Assembly (NCBI RefSeq): GCF_051106095.1 | Contig: NC_135786.1 | Location: 143,694,001 to 143,758,000, forward strand | Origin: Pogona vitticeps | Lineage: Eukaryota > Chordata > Lepidosauria > Squamata > Agamidae | Direction of reading: 5' to 3' | Length of the DNA: 64,000 bases | Part shown: positions 47,782 to 61,444 of the stretch, piece by piece | Layout of the letters: every line of letters starts with the position of its first letter | Numbering within the stretch: the first letter of the stretch is position 1 | Made by a program: the position numbers and the translations under genes | Notes under the pieces: model-generated | Told to the model about the DNA's origin: nothing | Seen by the model: only the letters and a program-made list of their open reading frames with translations | The model's database searches: none

Positions 47782-50700
47782 CTCTAGGCAGTTTACAGAT
47801 TAAAAATTAAAACCCCACAAGACCCTTTTAAAACAATACAGTCTGTCTATGTAGGGACCATGTGGCGTCTTCTAAATTTTCCTGAAATACAGAAGATACT
47901 GTACCCTGGAGGATTACCCAGAGCACTACCTGGAAGGCAATATGAACTCTTAACAATAGTCAATCAGGACTGCAAACTGAAGAAGGCATCTGCTTACATC
48001 CACTAGGCAACCCTATTCATTTGGCTTCAATTTGGCTTCAATTGGCTTTGCCCAGTGGGTAGACTAAATTTTAATCCCAGTTCTTTTTTTTTAATTTGAT
48101 TTATATCCCTCCCATCTAGTATATTCTGCCACTCTGGGTGGCCCCCCTGTGATGGGGGCTTGCCAATTTTCTCTATAACCTTTTCCATGGCCAAATGGGA
48201 ACCTTGAGTTTCAAAAGAAGGCAATGTGTGGTGGCTGGGTGGGTAAATGCAGATCATTTAGTGGCTCTTTGAAGATCTGGAATGAGAAATCTAGCCAACT
48301 GCTAGCTGGAGTTTGAAACTACACCTCCATTGGCATTAGCAGCTTGTGCTTCAACTCACATTTAGAAAGCATATCTGACACAATCATCTGCCATGAATTC
48401 TTGGGACTACAGTAATTATTTTCTGCACTGTCCACAAAATCATGGTGCACAGCCTAATGAACACAGGTTAACATGAAAAACTAGCTGCTTGTTTGATTTT
48501 TTTTTTGGTGATCTAATAAAGGTATCACTTGTTCTTGCACTTATTTCTTGGGAAGGCATTAATAAGGGTAGACAAAAAGTATAGTGAATTTAAAAAATGA
48601 AAGTATAAAAGAAAATAAATGGTATAAAGAGAAGTGTGCTGTAATATTTAAACTGTGTTCGATACCACTGGCAATGTAATGAATAACAGAGCTATATCCT
48701 GTTCACATAATAAAACTAGAAACTCATTATCTACTTTATAGGATATATGGTGCTACAAATGGTCATTAAGCTTTATGAAAGACCAGAAAGAGGTGGATGG
48801 AAGACTTAAATCAGGCTACAAAAATAATACCAAAGTCCAATGGTTAATCCCAGCAAAACTGAAGCCATGGAATGAATAGGATTTCCATACTCTCTGTCAT
48901 ACAGACAAAGAAATGGGACTAAATCTAATAATTAGTCCAAGCTAGAGCAGATATTTTTGGGAGGGGGGAGAGACACTCTTAAAGTCAACACTTATGTAAA
49001 GTCAATGGATTTGCTCTAGTTAATTTTTTTAAAAAAAACCTTTCAGATTAGATTATGGTTTCAATCCTGCACACACAGTGATACAATTAAATTCAGAAAA
49101 ACTAACTGAATCTTAGCATTGAAGAGATGAAGGGATCCTGTTGATCACTGAATTCAGCCCCTGTTAAGGAGGCACAGTAAAGAATCAAACTCCCAATCTG
49201 AGCTATCCAGCAGTTCCTTCAAAGTAAACATGAATTTTAACATACTTTGACACAGGGGAGAAAAGGAGATTAGAGAACAAAAAGGGAGAGAAAACAAATT
49301 CTAAAAATATATAGCATGAGAACAAGGCTATGAGATCACCATTTGCATGGTTGTGAAGAATGTACTGTATGTTCACGGTTAATAAAGAAAATGTTAATAA
49401 AATATTGCTGGCAAAAGTTATATAGTTTGTTTGAAACTGCCTCCTCTCTCAGTTCTATTTCTTCAATTAGATACTTCAGGATCTTATCTTTTTCTAGGTT
49501 CCTAATGCAGTACTGTCTTCTATCACTTTGTGTTTTTACTCAAAGCAGACACAAATGTGCAACAACCTATAGGAACTATGGATATTGTCATGCTATAAAC
49601 CTTGGTTGTCAGACAGGAATGTAAGACTGTAAGAACAGTGAAGCAGGTTCCAAGCAAACAGGACAAAGCTAATGTCCAATCTGTTCGTTTATTTAGGATT
49701 ACTGAATGTATATGTTATTTTACAACTAAAATGTTCAGAGATGCTTACAAAGTTGAACATAAGTATATAAAATACAAAACAATCTACCAATCAGAGAAAG
49801 GACAGTTCTACTGTAGCACAAAGCAATCTATAACCAAAAATTTTTGTTTCCTCTGAAATATAACTACAATAGACATTTCCTATTTAAAAAGGAACAGTTG
49901 AAAAGAAAGATGTTAGCCAGCTTCTTGCTTAATAAAGCCATATATGTCCTCCAGTTTTAGACCATTACTTCTTTAATAGTGCACTGCTGTAGGTGAAACA
50001 ATCAGTTCTAAAAGACAAGTTTGTTATGGTAACTGTCATTTTATCAGAATAAAATAATTTTGTTACTATAGCTGCAGGCCCCAAAGTGATTTTTCCAGGC
50101 TTTGTCTGAAGTAATTCATTGACTTAACTTAAACATGCAGGTTCATTATTTAAGACCCTAGCTCTAAATTGCTTTGCTGATTCAAGAACCATGTATATTA
50201 AATTTACTTTAGAATACTCAAATGGCACGTTGGAACCAATACATTTAGGGATAAGGTAATAGCTCATAGGAACAATGTGTCAAGTGCCTTCTGGAAGCAT
50301 ATTTATCAATCTAAGCCTGCAGTCCTACACACTTATTTGAGAATGAGCTACACTAAAACTAATGGGGCTCACTTCCAAATTCATGCACATAGAATTGAAC
50401 TGCTGGTGTTTCCATCAAGATATATTAAACACTCCGAGTGTAAGAATTAAACAGTATTCTAAACACTGGATATCACAACGTCCAAACTAGTTCCCAAACA
50501 GATAACTCAGAAATAAAGGTTGAGTAGCATTTCACATTATAATAATTGAGCATGCAAAAGATGTGTACCAAACAATGAATCCAGGTGAAATAATAATGTT
50601 GAACACAGACATTCTGATACATGCACCTCGCTATAAGATAAAGGTGCTCTACATAAATAGACAGGTACATAGATAGACAGGCTAATGACAGAGGCAAAAT

Positions 50701-50960
50701 ACTATTTCATTATACAATCAACCAGTCAATAGATCAATGGATAGACATTGGTTATGTGCCGTATTTTGTCTATGCAGTCCTATAGCCCCAGGGAAGGCAT
50801 GACAATGACCATAGGATAGATCAGATTACCCTCTCCAAGGACAGTGAGAGAGTTCCATCTTCAGAGGGAAATACAGTATATGGTCTTATATTCCTCCTTT
50901 CCACTGAGTTCTGCATGATTCATTTCCTCAGTGCTGGCCATCCTCTTTCAAAAGAATTAA

Positions 50961-51132
<172 letters not shown>

Positions 51133-52092
51133 TGTGTAAAATCAGAGGATAAAATGTATGTTATGGATCCTCTCAGTCTCAGTCTCCAGACATGAAGGAT
51201 GGGAAGTTGTGCCAGCCCTGGAATTGATACACAGATTTTTAAAGTTATGGGGGGGGGGGAGTGAAGGAGAAAAGACCAGCTGTTTTTCCTTTTCTGTCAC
51301 TTGGCTAGCTTGAGTGTAGCATAACTCTGGATATACCTGGGATTTTAACTCCACTTTCTGAGACAACTTACAATTCCCCTGCTAAAGTAAATAATTTCTT
51401 ACTTTTAATTGATGCATTGATATTTATTTTCCTAAAAATAAATTTTATTACATGCAGCGGCTTGCTTTTTACATTTTCAGATCACATGTGTGTATACTGT
51501 AGATTATTAAGTTCATTATTTGATCTACCAATTGTATAAAAATGTCTAGGAATGGAAGAATGAATCTGTAGAATGCCATTTCTAATATTGTATATTTTAA
51601 AAAATAGACAAGAACTAATGACATAGAGGCATTTTAAAAGGTAAAATAGGAAAACTGTTGAACAACTCTTGGAATCTTGAGATTTTGATGCATTTTGCTA
51701 TGTTTCTGCTCCTGATTTTACCAGATTATACAGGCTATGTATAATTTATGTTCTTTGTGTGATGTGTGTCAAGTGCCCTTAAGTTACATTCTACTAGGTT
51801 TTCAAGGTATGTGAAATGTTTATGGAATAGTTTCACAATTCCCACCCCTTAGTGAGTTTCCATACCCAAGCAACGATTTTAACATAGATCTCTTGGAGTC
51901 CATACACTGTACCCACTATACCATGTGTGACGTATTTCTAGAGGGGACCATCAGCTTAGTTTTATAACTCAAACACACAATCAAAAATTTCTCATCAGAA
52001 GTAAATATGACTGAATTCAGTTGTACTTAGTCCAGGTAAGTTTGTTTAGGACTGCAGCTATATGTTCTGTTTATTCCACTAATTACCTATTT

Positions 52093-52310
52093 AATTGTAA
52101 GTCATAGAGTCATAAAGTTGGAAGAGACCACTGAGGCCATCCAGTCCAACCCCCCACCATGTGGGAACATCCGTCAAAGTACTTCCAACAGATGGCCATC
52201 CAGCATCTGCTTAAAAACCTCCAAAGAAGGAGACTCCACCACCCTTCAAGGCAGCCTATTCCACTGCCAGAAAGCCCTGACAAGGAAAAACATTTAGGAT
52301 CAAACCACTG
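52093..52310 (-). mobile_element. CR1-type LINE 3' region
   Basis: 'gtcatagagtcataaagttg', 'gaggccatccagtccaaccc' and 'atctgcttaaaaacctccaa' are the reversed 3' region of CR1-like elements common in birds and reptiles. The sequence is 5'-truncated; the ends are approximate. Confidence 0.75.
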
Positions 52311-52350
52311 GATTTTTTTTTAAAAAAGAAGAATATACCTATCACACAAT

Positions 52351-52557
52351 GTTGTTGTTGTTGTTTAGTCATTTAGTCGTGTTCGACTCTTTGTGACCCC
52401 ATGGACCAGCGCACGCCAGACCCTCCTGTCTTCCACTGCCTCCTGGAGTTGAGTCAAATTCATGTTGGTAGCTTTGATGACACTGTCCAACCATCTCATC
52501 CTCTATCATCCCCTTCTTCTCTTTCCTTCACACTTTCCTAACATCAGGGTCGTTTCC
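52351..52557 (-). mobile_element. BovB (RTE) LINE 3' end, 207 bp
   Basis: A perfect 10-bp duplication ATCACACAAT flanks it (52341-52350 and 52558-52567). The plus strand starts with GTT repeats (the reversed CAA tail), then 'agtcgtgttcgactct' and 'gtgaccccatggaccagc', the BovB 3' signature. It is a heavily 5'-truncated copy. BovB is known for horizontal transfer among squamates and ruminants. Confidence 0.85.
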
Positions 52558-52739
52558 ATCACACAATAACCTTCTAAAATCATTGTATATTGCAAGAGTA
52601 GATGGAATTCTTTTGTCTGCTACTTCCATAATATCCATGACCCTGGGCCTGCTGGCCTGAAGATTCTGTGAGTTGTAGTACAAAATAGTAACATGTCCCA
52701 GCTCTGAAAGGCAGAGTACTATTGCTTTACCATAAGATG

Positions 52740-52950
52740 ACACATTATTATTCATGGTTTAAGTATCTGATTGTAGAGCCAGAGTTTTGGAGTTCAATTC
52801 CCACTGCGTCCCAGAAGAACCAGCCAGTGTGGCCTTGGGCAAGCTGCAGAGTCCCAGGGAACCCCCGGAAGAAGAGAATGGAAAAGCACTTCTGAGTAAC
52901 TATCTGGAAAACCCTAAAAAGGGTAATCACAAGTGAAAATTGATTTTATG
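52740..52950 (+). mobile_element. tRNA-derived SINE remnant with MIR-like core
   Basis: 'ggagttcaattcccactg' is a B-box-like segment. 'gtgtggccttgggcaagctg' resembles the conserved CORE of MIR-like SINEs. The 3' part 'ggaaaaccctaaaaagggta' resembles the tails at 19673 and 63764. Confidence 0.5.
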
Positions 52951-53765
52951 GCATGTGATTTTTATTAAACTATGCTACATTCACAATTGCTGTTGCTTAT
53001 CTGATTAAGAAGAATTGGAAAAAGAAAATACTGTACATGATTTTGGGTAAAACTATTCTTCGCCTGTTTTTTATATGTCATGTTCATCTTGTCATGTTGG
53101 CATGAATCGTGGTGTCTATGCAAGATTAATATCAAGTAACACTGCCTACTGGAAAACAACAGCAGTTTCTTAATCTCACAGATATATATATATCTTCAGA
53201 AACTCTTATCACAGATTACAGGAGAATTTACTTTGCTATGGAGAAGTCACTATTTTGACCTTTCCCCATGCTTGAAAGTTTTGATATGGAATTGTACCTG
53301 TTTGTCATTTCCCACTACACATTAGAGTCTCCCAAGTACATATATGAAACAATCCCCTATGAACAGGAATGATTTTTAACCTCTTATATTGATTTTAGCA
53401 CATATTCTTGTGAGAAACTTAAATTTTCCTACAAGGTAACAGCTCTGACAAGGAAAAACATACTACAGTATTCATAAACAATCACAAAGAGTGAAATAAG
53501 AATGGAAACTTCACTGAGAATATGTGACACAGACCATGATTGTATGGCTGTCTACAGTAGGCTTCACATTTAAAAACAGAAGCAAGATGTCTTTCATATT
53601 TTATCCTTTCTGTTGCATCCTAAGTTTATCTTGTTCTTTGACCTAGTTTTGCCATAAGCAGACTTATTTTAGTTAAAGGTAATAACTCTTCTAACAAGTT
53701 TTTGCTATACTTTAAATAAATCTATATTCTTCCAGAAACAAGGGATGTAGTGGTTCCCTGTACAG

Positions 53766-54216
53766 CAGGCTTGTCCAACCTGTGACCCAAGGGCCGCATG
53801 CGGCCCAGGTCAGCTCATAATGTGGCCCAGTGCAATTTTTTATTTTAAAAGAAATTCCAAAGTTTCAAGTTACACTGCCGGCACTTGCGGCCGAAATGCG
53901 GCTGGGGCACGTCACAATGGTAGGGGGGGAGAGAGGGAAGGAAGGAAGGAGCGGGAGGGGAGGGAGGCTGCGTGACTGCATTGCGCCGTCCCCGTCAATA
54001 GGTGGACCCCCTCCCGGCCCCATAAAGCCACCGGAGTCGAAGCTGGCAGCCTCTGCTGTCTGAGATCGCAGCTGCCGGTAAGCGTGCTTGGAGCGGGGCT
54101 CCGGAGGATGGCAAGGGCTGCCCCCCTCATGTGGCCCAAACCAAATTTATGTGCGGCCCAAAACAAATTTTCATCTTCTAATGTGGCCCAGGGAAGGTGA
54201 AAGGTTGGACACCCTG
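53766..54216. mobile_element. hAT-type non-autonomous element, 451 bp
   Basis: The ends are CAGGCTTGTCCAACCTG and, inverted, CAGGGTGTCCAACCTTTC. Flanking copies of CTGTACAG end at 53765 and start at 54217. Interior motifs such as 'atgcggcccaggtcag' and 'atgtggccca' recur near both ends, giving further inverted symmetry. The GC-rich middle contains a GGAA run. Open frames inside it are not genes. Confidence 0.82.
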
Positions 54217-55627
54217 CTGTACAGTATCGATGAAGATACCTTACTTTCAGGCAACAGTGTTGTTACTGCTTTCCCTGACAGCTAATAGAGGTTATACTTT
54301 GCATTAATAGCCTAGAGTTCTACATTCATTTAGTCATCCATTGATCATTAAAACCTCTTGAAATGGCTATGTGCTGAAGCTTTAAGAGCTGTAATATATG
54401 GACAATTGCCCCAAGCAGTCACATTCTTTATGATGTCAAGGAAATATTTGCATGTAGCTGTGGTCTCTAATCTGTAGCTTTGTTTATTGCTCTGTTGCTT
54501 TCTTTGTTTTCTCAAAGAGCCATTTAATTGTTTCCTAACATACTTCAATAGCTTTGCCACAATTTAAGTGCTTCGTGAATTTTTTTCCAATCTTTTATAA
54601 CTAATGTCTCTCCTACTGTTTGCATAACATAAAATAAATGAAAAAGCTGAGCTCACAAGCTAGAATTTTTCTGCACTTGATTCACAGCCATCTGCCTTTG
54701 AACCAACACTTCTGAGTCACATGCAAACATTCTACATTTTTACTATGACAACAGATTCAGGAACATTTTCTTGCCCTATATATACAGTATATAGAGAGTA
54801 TATGATTGTTGCTTAATGTTTTGATGCATGTCTGTATATTATTGATTTTACTGGAATGCACTTTGATGTGGAATATATGAACAACAATGATCATTCATAG
54901 ATGTCACTTTTGACAGTAAAGTTATAATTGCTCTAAAAAACAAGTGTTTCTGCGTTCCAAAGTTATTTAATTTATATAAATGCAAATTTCAAATTATTGT
55001 GAGCTAATTGTCTAGAAAGTAAAGAATAAATTCACCTGAAAATCCAACACATAATGACTCTAGATTAGAACACTTACAAAATAGATACATTGAAAGACAA
55101 ATTGTGACTCTTTTCAGGATTAGTATACCTGTAGTATTCATTAAGTATAGCCTTATATAATGTTTTATTTGTTTGTTTGTTTTCATTATTTATATGCCAT
55201 GTTAGAACAAAAGAATCCACAGTATTGAAACTGAGCTCATGAGAAGAATCTTTGAGAGAATCAGTCATAATTCTTGCAAAATTGAACTGGTAGGAACATG
55301 GCAGAGTCTACAGATTTGTTTTCATACTTGCCTGGATATTCCTAGTGTTGCTATTCACCCTAGATTGATTAAAGGAGCATTGCTATTGCATGACGAAGTG
55401 AAGCAGTATTCCACAGTGCATTTGTGATGGGAGGTGCAGTCCTAAAAAAATGTAGGTGTGACTAGGCACAAATTTGGCACAATATAAATGCATCATCTCA
55501 TCTTGTTCTGTTCCAACTCTGGGAGCATTTCGGCAAGATACTTTAACATTTTTATTATTGTTTTCTCTCCCCCCCCTTCTTCCCCTTGCCTTTTCCCCCC
55601 TTTCTACAAACTCCTTATCTCTTTGTT

Positions 55628-56100
55628 TGTGAGGATTGCCCAGTCACTCATGCCATTCATATTCATGAGCTGATTTGCATGAACATATGAGAGGACTGGA
55701 GAGGCGGAGTCAGCAGCTACATGAGGTTTGGCAGGAGGAGGAGGAGCCAGATAGGGCTGGTTAGTCAGAGGGTGAGGGAACAGATACTGAGAGAGATAAA
55801 GCTGGTTAAGAAAATGGGTAGAGAAGGTGGTAATGATATAGCAAGAGAAAAGAAGTGTGTACTGGGAGAAATGTTGATGGTTTGCTTGTGTATAATGTTT
55901 ATCTGAAAAACTTCTGTTATTATTCAATCTCTGCTTCACTTCAATAAATAAGTTCTGTTTTGGTTCACAAGTCAAGTATCCAGACAAACGTCATTTATAT
56001 TGTGGATTGAGGTACTCCATTGGTGGCAGCGAGAAGAAAACGCGATGTGAACCTTTGTGAGGGAAAGACAAGCAGGGGCCACGAGGGCGAATGCCGCATT
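55628..56100 (+). mobile_element. Gypsy-type LTR retrotransposon fossil (one LTR plus leader)
   Basis: The probable LTR spans 55628-56019, from TGTGAGGATTG to a CA end, with AATAAA at 55944. Directly after it comes TTGGTGGCAGCGAG, like the primer-binding region of vertebrate Gypsy elements, and a leader with 'aagcaggggccacgagggcg'. It then loses similarity near 56100. It is an old partial copy; no gag or pol was recognised. It is related to the minus-strand copy at 10450-11200. Confidence 0.6.
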
Positions 56101-56904
56101 GTTATTCCTAAAGACAGATCACCTGACTGTGTGCAGAGATAAATGCATCTGCTCTACATATAATTGAACAAGCTTCATAAAATGCAACTGCACTACCAAC
56201 CTATCCAGAGAATAAAAACAAATTAAATATTAAAATTATTATTATTACTATTATATCTTCAATTAAAAGCTTCCTCCTTGCAGGTCCTGATTTTTTTTTC
56301 CTAATTCTTCTTGTTTCGCATACCTGGAAAGTCAGATATTTTGTCCCTTAATTAATTTCTGTTCCTTGCAGGAGATGAGCTTTTCTTTACTTTCTTCCAG
56401 ATTTAAATTTTATGTACCATTATGTGGTAAAATATATTTGCATAGATTTAAAAAAATAGCAATGAAAACTTTATTAGCCGTTACGACTCAAAACCTCAAA
56501 ATATTGGAGACCATTGTGCAATACCATGGAGTGTGGTTTTTGGTAGCTGGATGATTCATCTGTTATGTTTGCCAAGCTAAACCAGAGGAAAGAGGACTGC
56601 CCTATTTTAGCCTTTCAAGCAAGGTCCCTGTCACATAGATTAGTTATGCTGATATGTTAATTTGCACCACAGGATCATCTAGTGAAGCTTCATATCTGGG
56701 TGGGACTTATTCCCAGTATCACTGGTCCAACACTGTGTGTAGTAATGGTTCTCCATAGATTACTGCAGAGCATAGTTTCCTTTATATGTTACCTGTGAGT
56801 CAGGTTATTCTTAGTTCCAATGGCCAGTATTCTGTTGCTACAGAGTAAAACAATTGAATTAATTGCTGAGTGATATGTCAACATTTATGAAGATTCCAGA
56901 GTCA

Positions 56905-57060
56905 ATGGCTAAAAATCCCATCATGCAGCATATTAAGTCACACTAGAGTAGACCCACTGAAGCAGTGGAGACTTGGTGAGAGTCAAATCCTCCATAGGTT
57001 CCATTGATTCAGACAGGCCTCCTGGAGTTATAATCTACTTTAGTGTAGGAAATGTAGTGT
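56905..57060 (+). mobile_element. Foldback MITE family copy
   Basis: It starts 'aatggctaaaaatcccatca' and continues with 'cactagagtagacccactga' and 'ggagacttggtgagagtcaa', the left half of the family. A partial second half ends near 57050. Confidence 0.6.
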
Positions 57061-58546
57061 TTGGTAAGCCACAATTTTAATATACTTTGATCCATATACA
57101 TGTGTGTGGAGTATATGGAGATGGCATAGGTATATATAAAAAGCTATCCTTTTCAAGCAATCCATTGAATTTTTCTACTCTTTAAAAGTTGTTTTGTTGT
57201 TGTTGTTGTTTTTATTCTGAATAGGCTTGTCTTTTCAGATTCAAGTCAGGATGACACACCATTTTTCAGCAAGTCTTGGCTGTCTTCCAATCCTTTATTC
57301 ATAAACACCTTGGTTCAGTTGAATCCATGGTGAATATGATTGATTCAATCTATTATCCACGTAGGAGGACTTAATATGTTTTTAAAAGGGCTCTGCATCA
57401 CTGCATCTTCCTCTAAATAATAGAATTCAAAATTATACTGTGCCCTTCCTTTTTCTATACAAGCCGATAATCTAGATTGTAGAGCATCATGATATCATTT
57501 GTTACAGCAAAACAATTTTTGAAAACTTTTTTTGTTCTGGTGGTGTTGAATATGAGAGCCTAATATCACTTGAAGTGGGAAGAAAAGCTAATGGACTTTG
57601 CATGAAACTATTTTGGTTATCCTAGAGTATCTAATGACAACTTCTCCAGTATTAAGCACTTTGCTTTTTGTTTTTTATGCACTACATATTAGCTAAGTTT
57701 AAGATTGGCTTTAGAGAGAGCTATTCTACAAATTACACTCAGGTGAAAGTGGGGCCTCCCCTTTCCAGTGGCTAGCTTTGTCAGACACGTCTTGACAGCC
57801 TTGGTTTTATTTTCTCAGAATACCATGTCTGATGCATTAATTCCAAGACACTTGGTGTGTGTGTGTGCATTGAGAATCGAATTGTCAGTATGATTTTTTT
57901 TTTTGGGGGGGGGGGAATCACAATCAAAATAAAATCATGGCCAAAATAAAGACAGCTGCCCAAATTATCTCCACTGTTACAGCCAGCTGAAAAAATAATA
58001 AAGTACCCAACTGAAGCAAATGTAGTTTTAAAAAAATGAAATAAAATGTGATTTTAAATAACAAAAACTAAATGACTAGTAACAAGCAATTCTGTATAAC
58101 CCTAGCTATTTTAAACAATGTAATTGTTAAAAGTATTTGCCCCTTTTTAAAAAGTGTTTACATTTTTGTGTCCTTCATTGTATTATTTGTTTTTCATGCT
58201 GGCACACTCTAGTCACCAAGCCCGATATTTTTTTTACTTCCATCTCCTGCCTTTGTCACTTTGTTCTATTCGCCTTGCTTTCTAAAACACAGTTCTGTCC
58301 AGCTATGTCTGTATGCAATAGCAGCTGAAAATCTGTTTCTTCACTAACTCTTGACTCCATCTATCCTCTTGGTGTTACTGCCACACAATTCCTTCCGAAT
58401 GTGACCATGATCTTTTATCTTATGCAAGACATGACCAGAACAATCTTAATGGAATGTAGGATCTCCATGACAACTCTATTGCCAAACTCCAAACCCTGAC
58501 AACTGAGAATATTCTTTAAAGACCTGCTTAGCAATCTCAGTATTCT

Positions 58547-58724
58547 ACTGAGCAAAATCCTGTTGCATAGCTACTCATATGGTGTAACTTTTAGAGACAA
58601 ATTAGGAAGTATCTATAGGTTGCTGAATCATGCAACTGATAGTGTCTATGGAGATTTCTTAATTTACGGCAATTTATGTGTAAAAAGTGTCACTGTCTGC
58701 ATAACAGGATTTCAGCCACTATGT
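58547..58724. mobile_element. Foldback MITE family copy, diverged interior
   Basis: The left end 'caaaatcctgttgcatag' is inverted relative to the right end 'gcataacaggatttcagcca'. The interior has largely lost the family motifs. Confidence 0.55.
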
Positions 58725-59130
58725 TTACAATGGTCCTTACCAAAACAAAATTAATACAATGAAAGGAATGAAATTATTAGTAGCTTATTATGCTTTGGTG
58801 GAGAAAATAGTTATTAAAATGACACACAAAATGGTTTGACAATCTTTGTTGTCTGGGATGAGAAGATTAATAGAGCAAATTTTCTAGAAAGTAAAACCTG
58901 GACTGGATTAATCTTGATATTAACCACCAGACATCTTGAATGTCAGTCTGAACCTGACTGTGGAGCATATCTGAAAAGCTCAAAACATAGTACCTTACAC
59001 ATCTGTCATAAAGGAGTTGATTTCTAGAAAAAATGGATTTTGAGTTTACTCTATCTGGTTTTATTTTAATAGTGAAATTTATTTTTCGTGTCATATCCTC
59101 CCATCCTTGAGATCCCAATTCAAGTAATAT

Positions 59131-59397
59131 TGGCTAAATTCCTATTGCTTAGTATAGTGAGTTGTACAACAGCAGGCCCACTGAATTAATGGAGATTTGA
59201 TGAGTCAAATCCTCTGTAAATTCAACTGATTCAAATGGGTCCACTCTAGTTGTAAGTTACTATGCTAAAGTAAGTCACAACTGGAGAAGGCACATTTGAA
59301 TTAATGAAATTTATGGAAGAGTTGACTCACCAAATGCCTATTCAATAGGCCTACTCTAGTGCAACTTACTACACTAAGCAATAGGATTTCAGCCATT
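59131..59397. mobile_element. Foldback MITE, compound copy with four half-units
   Basis: The outer arms are inverted over about 75 bp: 'ttggctaaattcctattgct' at the left and 'caataggatttcagccatt' at the right, each continuing through 'gtagtaagttg'-like and 'ggcccactgaat'-like blocks to 'gtgagtcaa'. Between them lie two more half-units (around 59205-59300), so the element looks like one copy inserted in or duplicated within another. Confidence 0.7.
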
Positions 59398-59936
59398 AAC
59401 TACCTGTTTAACTCCTCTTATGATCCTAGAATGAGAACTTAATTTTGTCAACATTTGTCTTGTCACTGAGTGGGAATATTACTTAAATCGGGGAAGGACA
59501 GCCTACAGGAGGAGATCTGTGCTTTTTACCACCACCACTAACTGCACCTCCAGCAGAACAGATATGCAAAATAGTTACTGCAGGCACAACCAATTGTGAA
59601 CCTTCAAACCTATACCGGATTACCTCCAGATACAATTAATACACCTGCAATTGCGTTATTGCATACAAGACTAGAGTATCTAATTTGATCCTGTAATTAA
59701 TGCTGGTTCAACCAAAGCTGTTCAATCATACAACTGTGACACAGTGTCTCCACTGCTGTCTATGCACACTATGATAAAGAATTGGTAGAAATAGTAAATG
59801 GCAGCATGCCTAGAGTGATGTAGTTGTGGCCAACCTCTCTCCCCACCCAAACACTTCTTCACTTCTGCAATTCTTGATCTGGAAACATATGAGATGGCAC
59901 AGACAGGAGTTGGCAATAATGTATTTTAAGGATATA

Positions 59937-60266
59937 CAGTGGTGCCTCGCTTAACGAGCGCACCGTTTAACGACGAATTCGCATAGCGACACGTTTTTTG
60001 CAATTGCTAATGCGATCACATTGCGATGTTTTTTAAACAGCTGACCGACAGTTCCAAAATGGCCGCCGCATCCGCAAAATGGCCACCCGCAGCATTTTCA
60101 CGCCCTGCCCTCGCTTACCAGGCAGCGAAAATGGCGGCCGGATCAAGGATTCCCCGCATACCCGTTTTAATGCGTTCCTATGGGGCTTTCCCCCCTGCAT
60201 AGTGACAAATCCACATAGCGACGTTAATCCTGGAACAGATTAACGTCGCTATGCAGGGCGCCACTG
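59937..60266. mobile_element. Mariner-type MITE, 330 bp, TA duplication
   Basis: It starts CAGTGGTGCCTCGCTTAACG and, inverted at the other end, CAGTGGCGCCCTGCATAGCG, with TA on each side (59935-59936 and 60267-60268). 'catagcgac' motifs recur inside, and the middle is GC-rich with 'aaaatggcggccgg'. No transposase. Confidence 0.82.
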
Positions 60267-61258
60267 TAGTTTTGAAATCATACTCAGAAAATTGTTTCCA
60301 ACGGCAAAGGTGGGACACAATTCCATTGCAATCAACTAAGAAGATTAAAACTCATACACTATGATGAAGAAGCAGCATTCATTGTGCTCGGAGGTTGGAT
60401 AGCTATATATCTTATTAATTGCATTCCTCATGTTCTCCTCCTCTTGAGGTGCACCTTTTTGAGTGTGATAAATGTTAATTATATGCACAGTGATGTGGCA
60501 GTGGGAAAGGTTAGTTGTTATGCAATCAAAGTTGTTATACCTTGAAAAATGTTCCAAGTGAGATGTTTGTTTCTGTTCTGTTATTTAATAGCAGAATCAT
60601 TAAACAGCATTATTCAGACACTCCCAGTGAGTGAATTGAGGTAGCTGGAAGGTTTTCAAAGACAGCTGTTCAACCTGCATATATCAACTTGCTCCCCAAC
60701 TCTCATCAAAGTGCAGAATTTGTCCTCTGCTGCACAACTTTAGCATAATGCAGTCCCAGGCTGCAAGGAACACATAGAAAGAGCGGCCTTAGAAAAAGCG
60801 TTACTAGATGGAAAAATGCTGGTAGAAAGAGGAATCTGTAAGGCTAGTCAGGCAGAACAAGACAGCTTGATTCACAAAGGGTACTTTCCTAACAGAAATA
60901 TATCCCGCATTTTGTCCACATTATTCACAGATGCTAGAACTTTCTACGAATGCCACTTCCAGTAATATCACTAGGTTCTGAGAGTGGTCTCTGCAACATC
61001 TTGCACTCCTTTCTGAAGTATTCTATGGGAATTCATGGAACTTCCCCAGTCAGATCAACACATTACTACTATTAAAGGCTCTGAATTTTCAGACCTTGTT
61101 TCTAGGGAACTAGCAAGCATCCAGCCATGTTTCGCTAAGTAATGCTCCCCCACCTTTCCAATACTAGGGATGTATATAAAGCACTTTATAGTGTCGAAAA
61201 CGCAATGCAAGTGCAACACAATGACTAGTAAACAATGCATGCTTTTTATGCATAGACT

Positions 61259-61264
61259 TTTATT
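61259..61264 (-). promoter_or_regulatory. ZNF622: Candidate polyadenylation signal for ZNF622
   Basis: On the minus strand this reads AATAAA, about 180 bases after the ZNF622 stop codon. It is the nearest canonical signal and fits a short 3' UTR. Confidence 0.5.
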
Positions 61265-61444
61265 GATTTATCAGCATTCTATTGGGCTAAATGATATCCT
61301 TGGGAAAGATTTTGAAACAGCAGTATACAGACAGCCACAGGAAAGGGATCAACCAGTGTCAGAATATTTGGTTACTGGGCCTTCCCTTTGCCTCCCCCCA
61401 GGGGGAAAAGGCAAGGTCAAGCTTTAAGGTACCTTTAGACACTC

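Noticed and set aside
53830-54063. Open frame of 77 residues
   Set aside because: It lies wholly within the 451-bp hAT element and has no domain.
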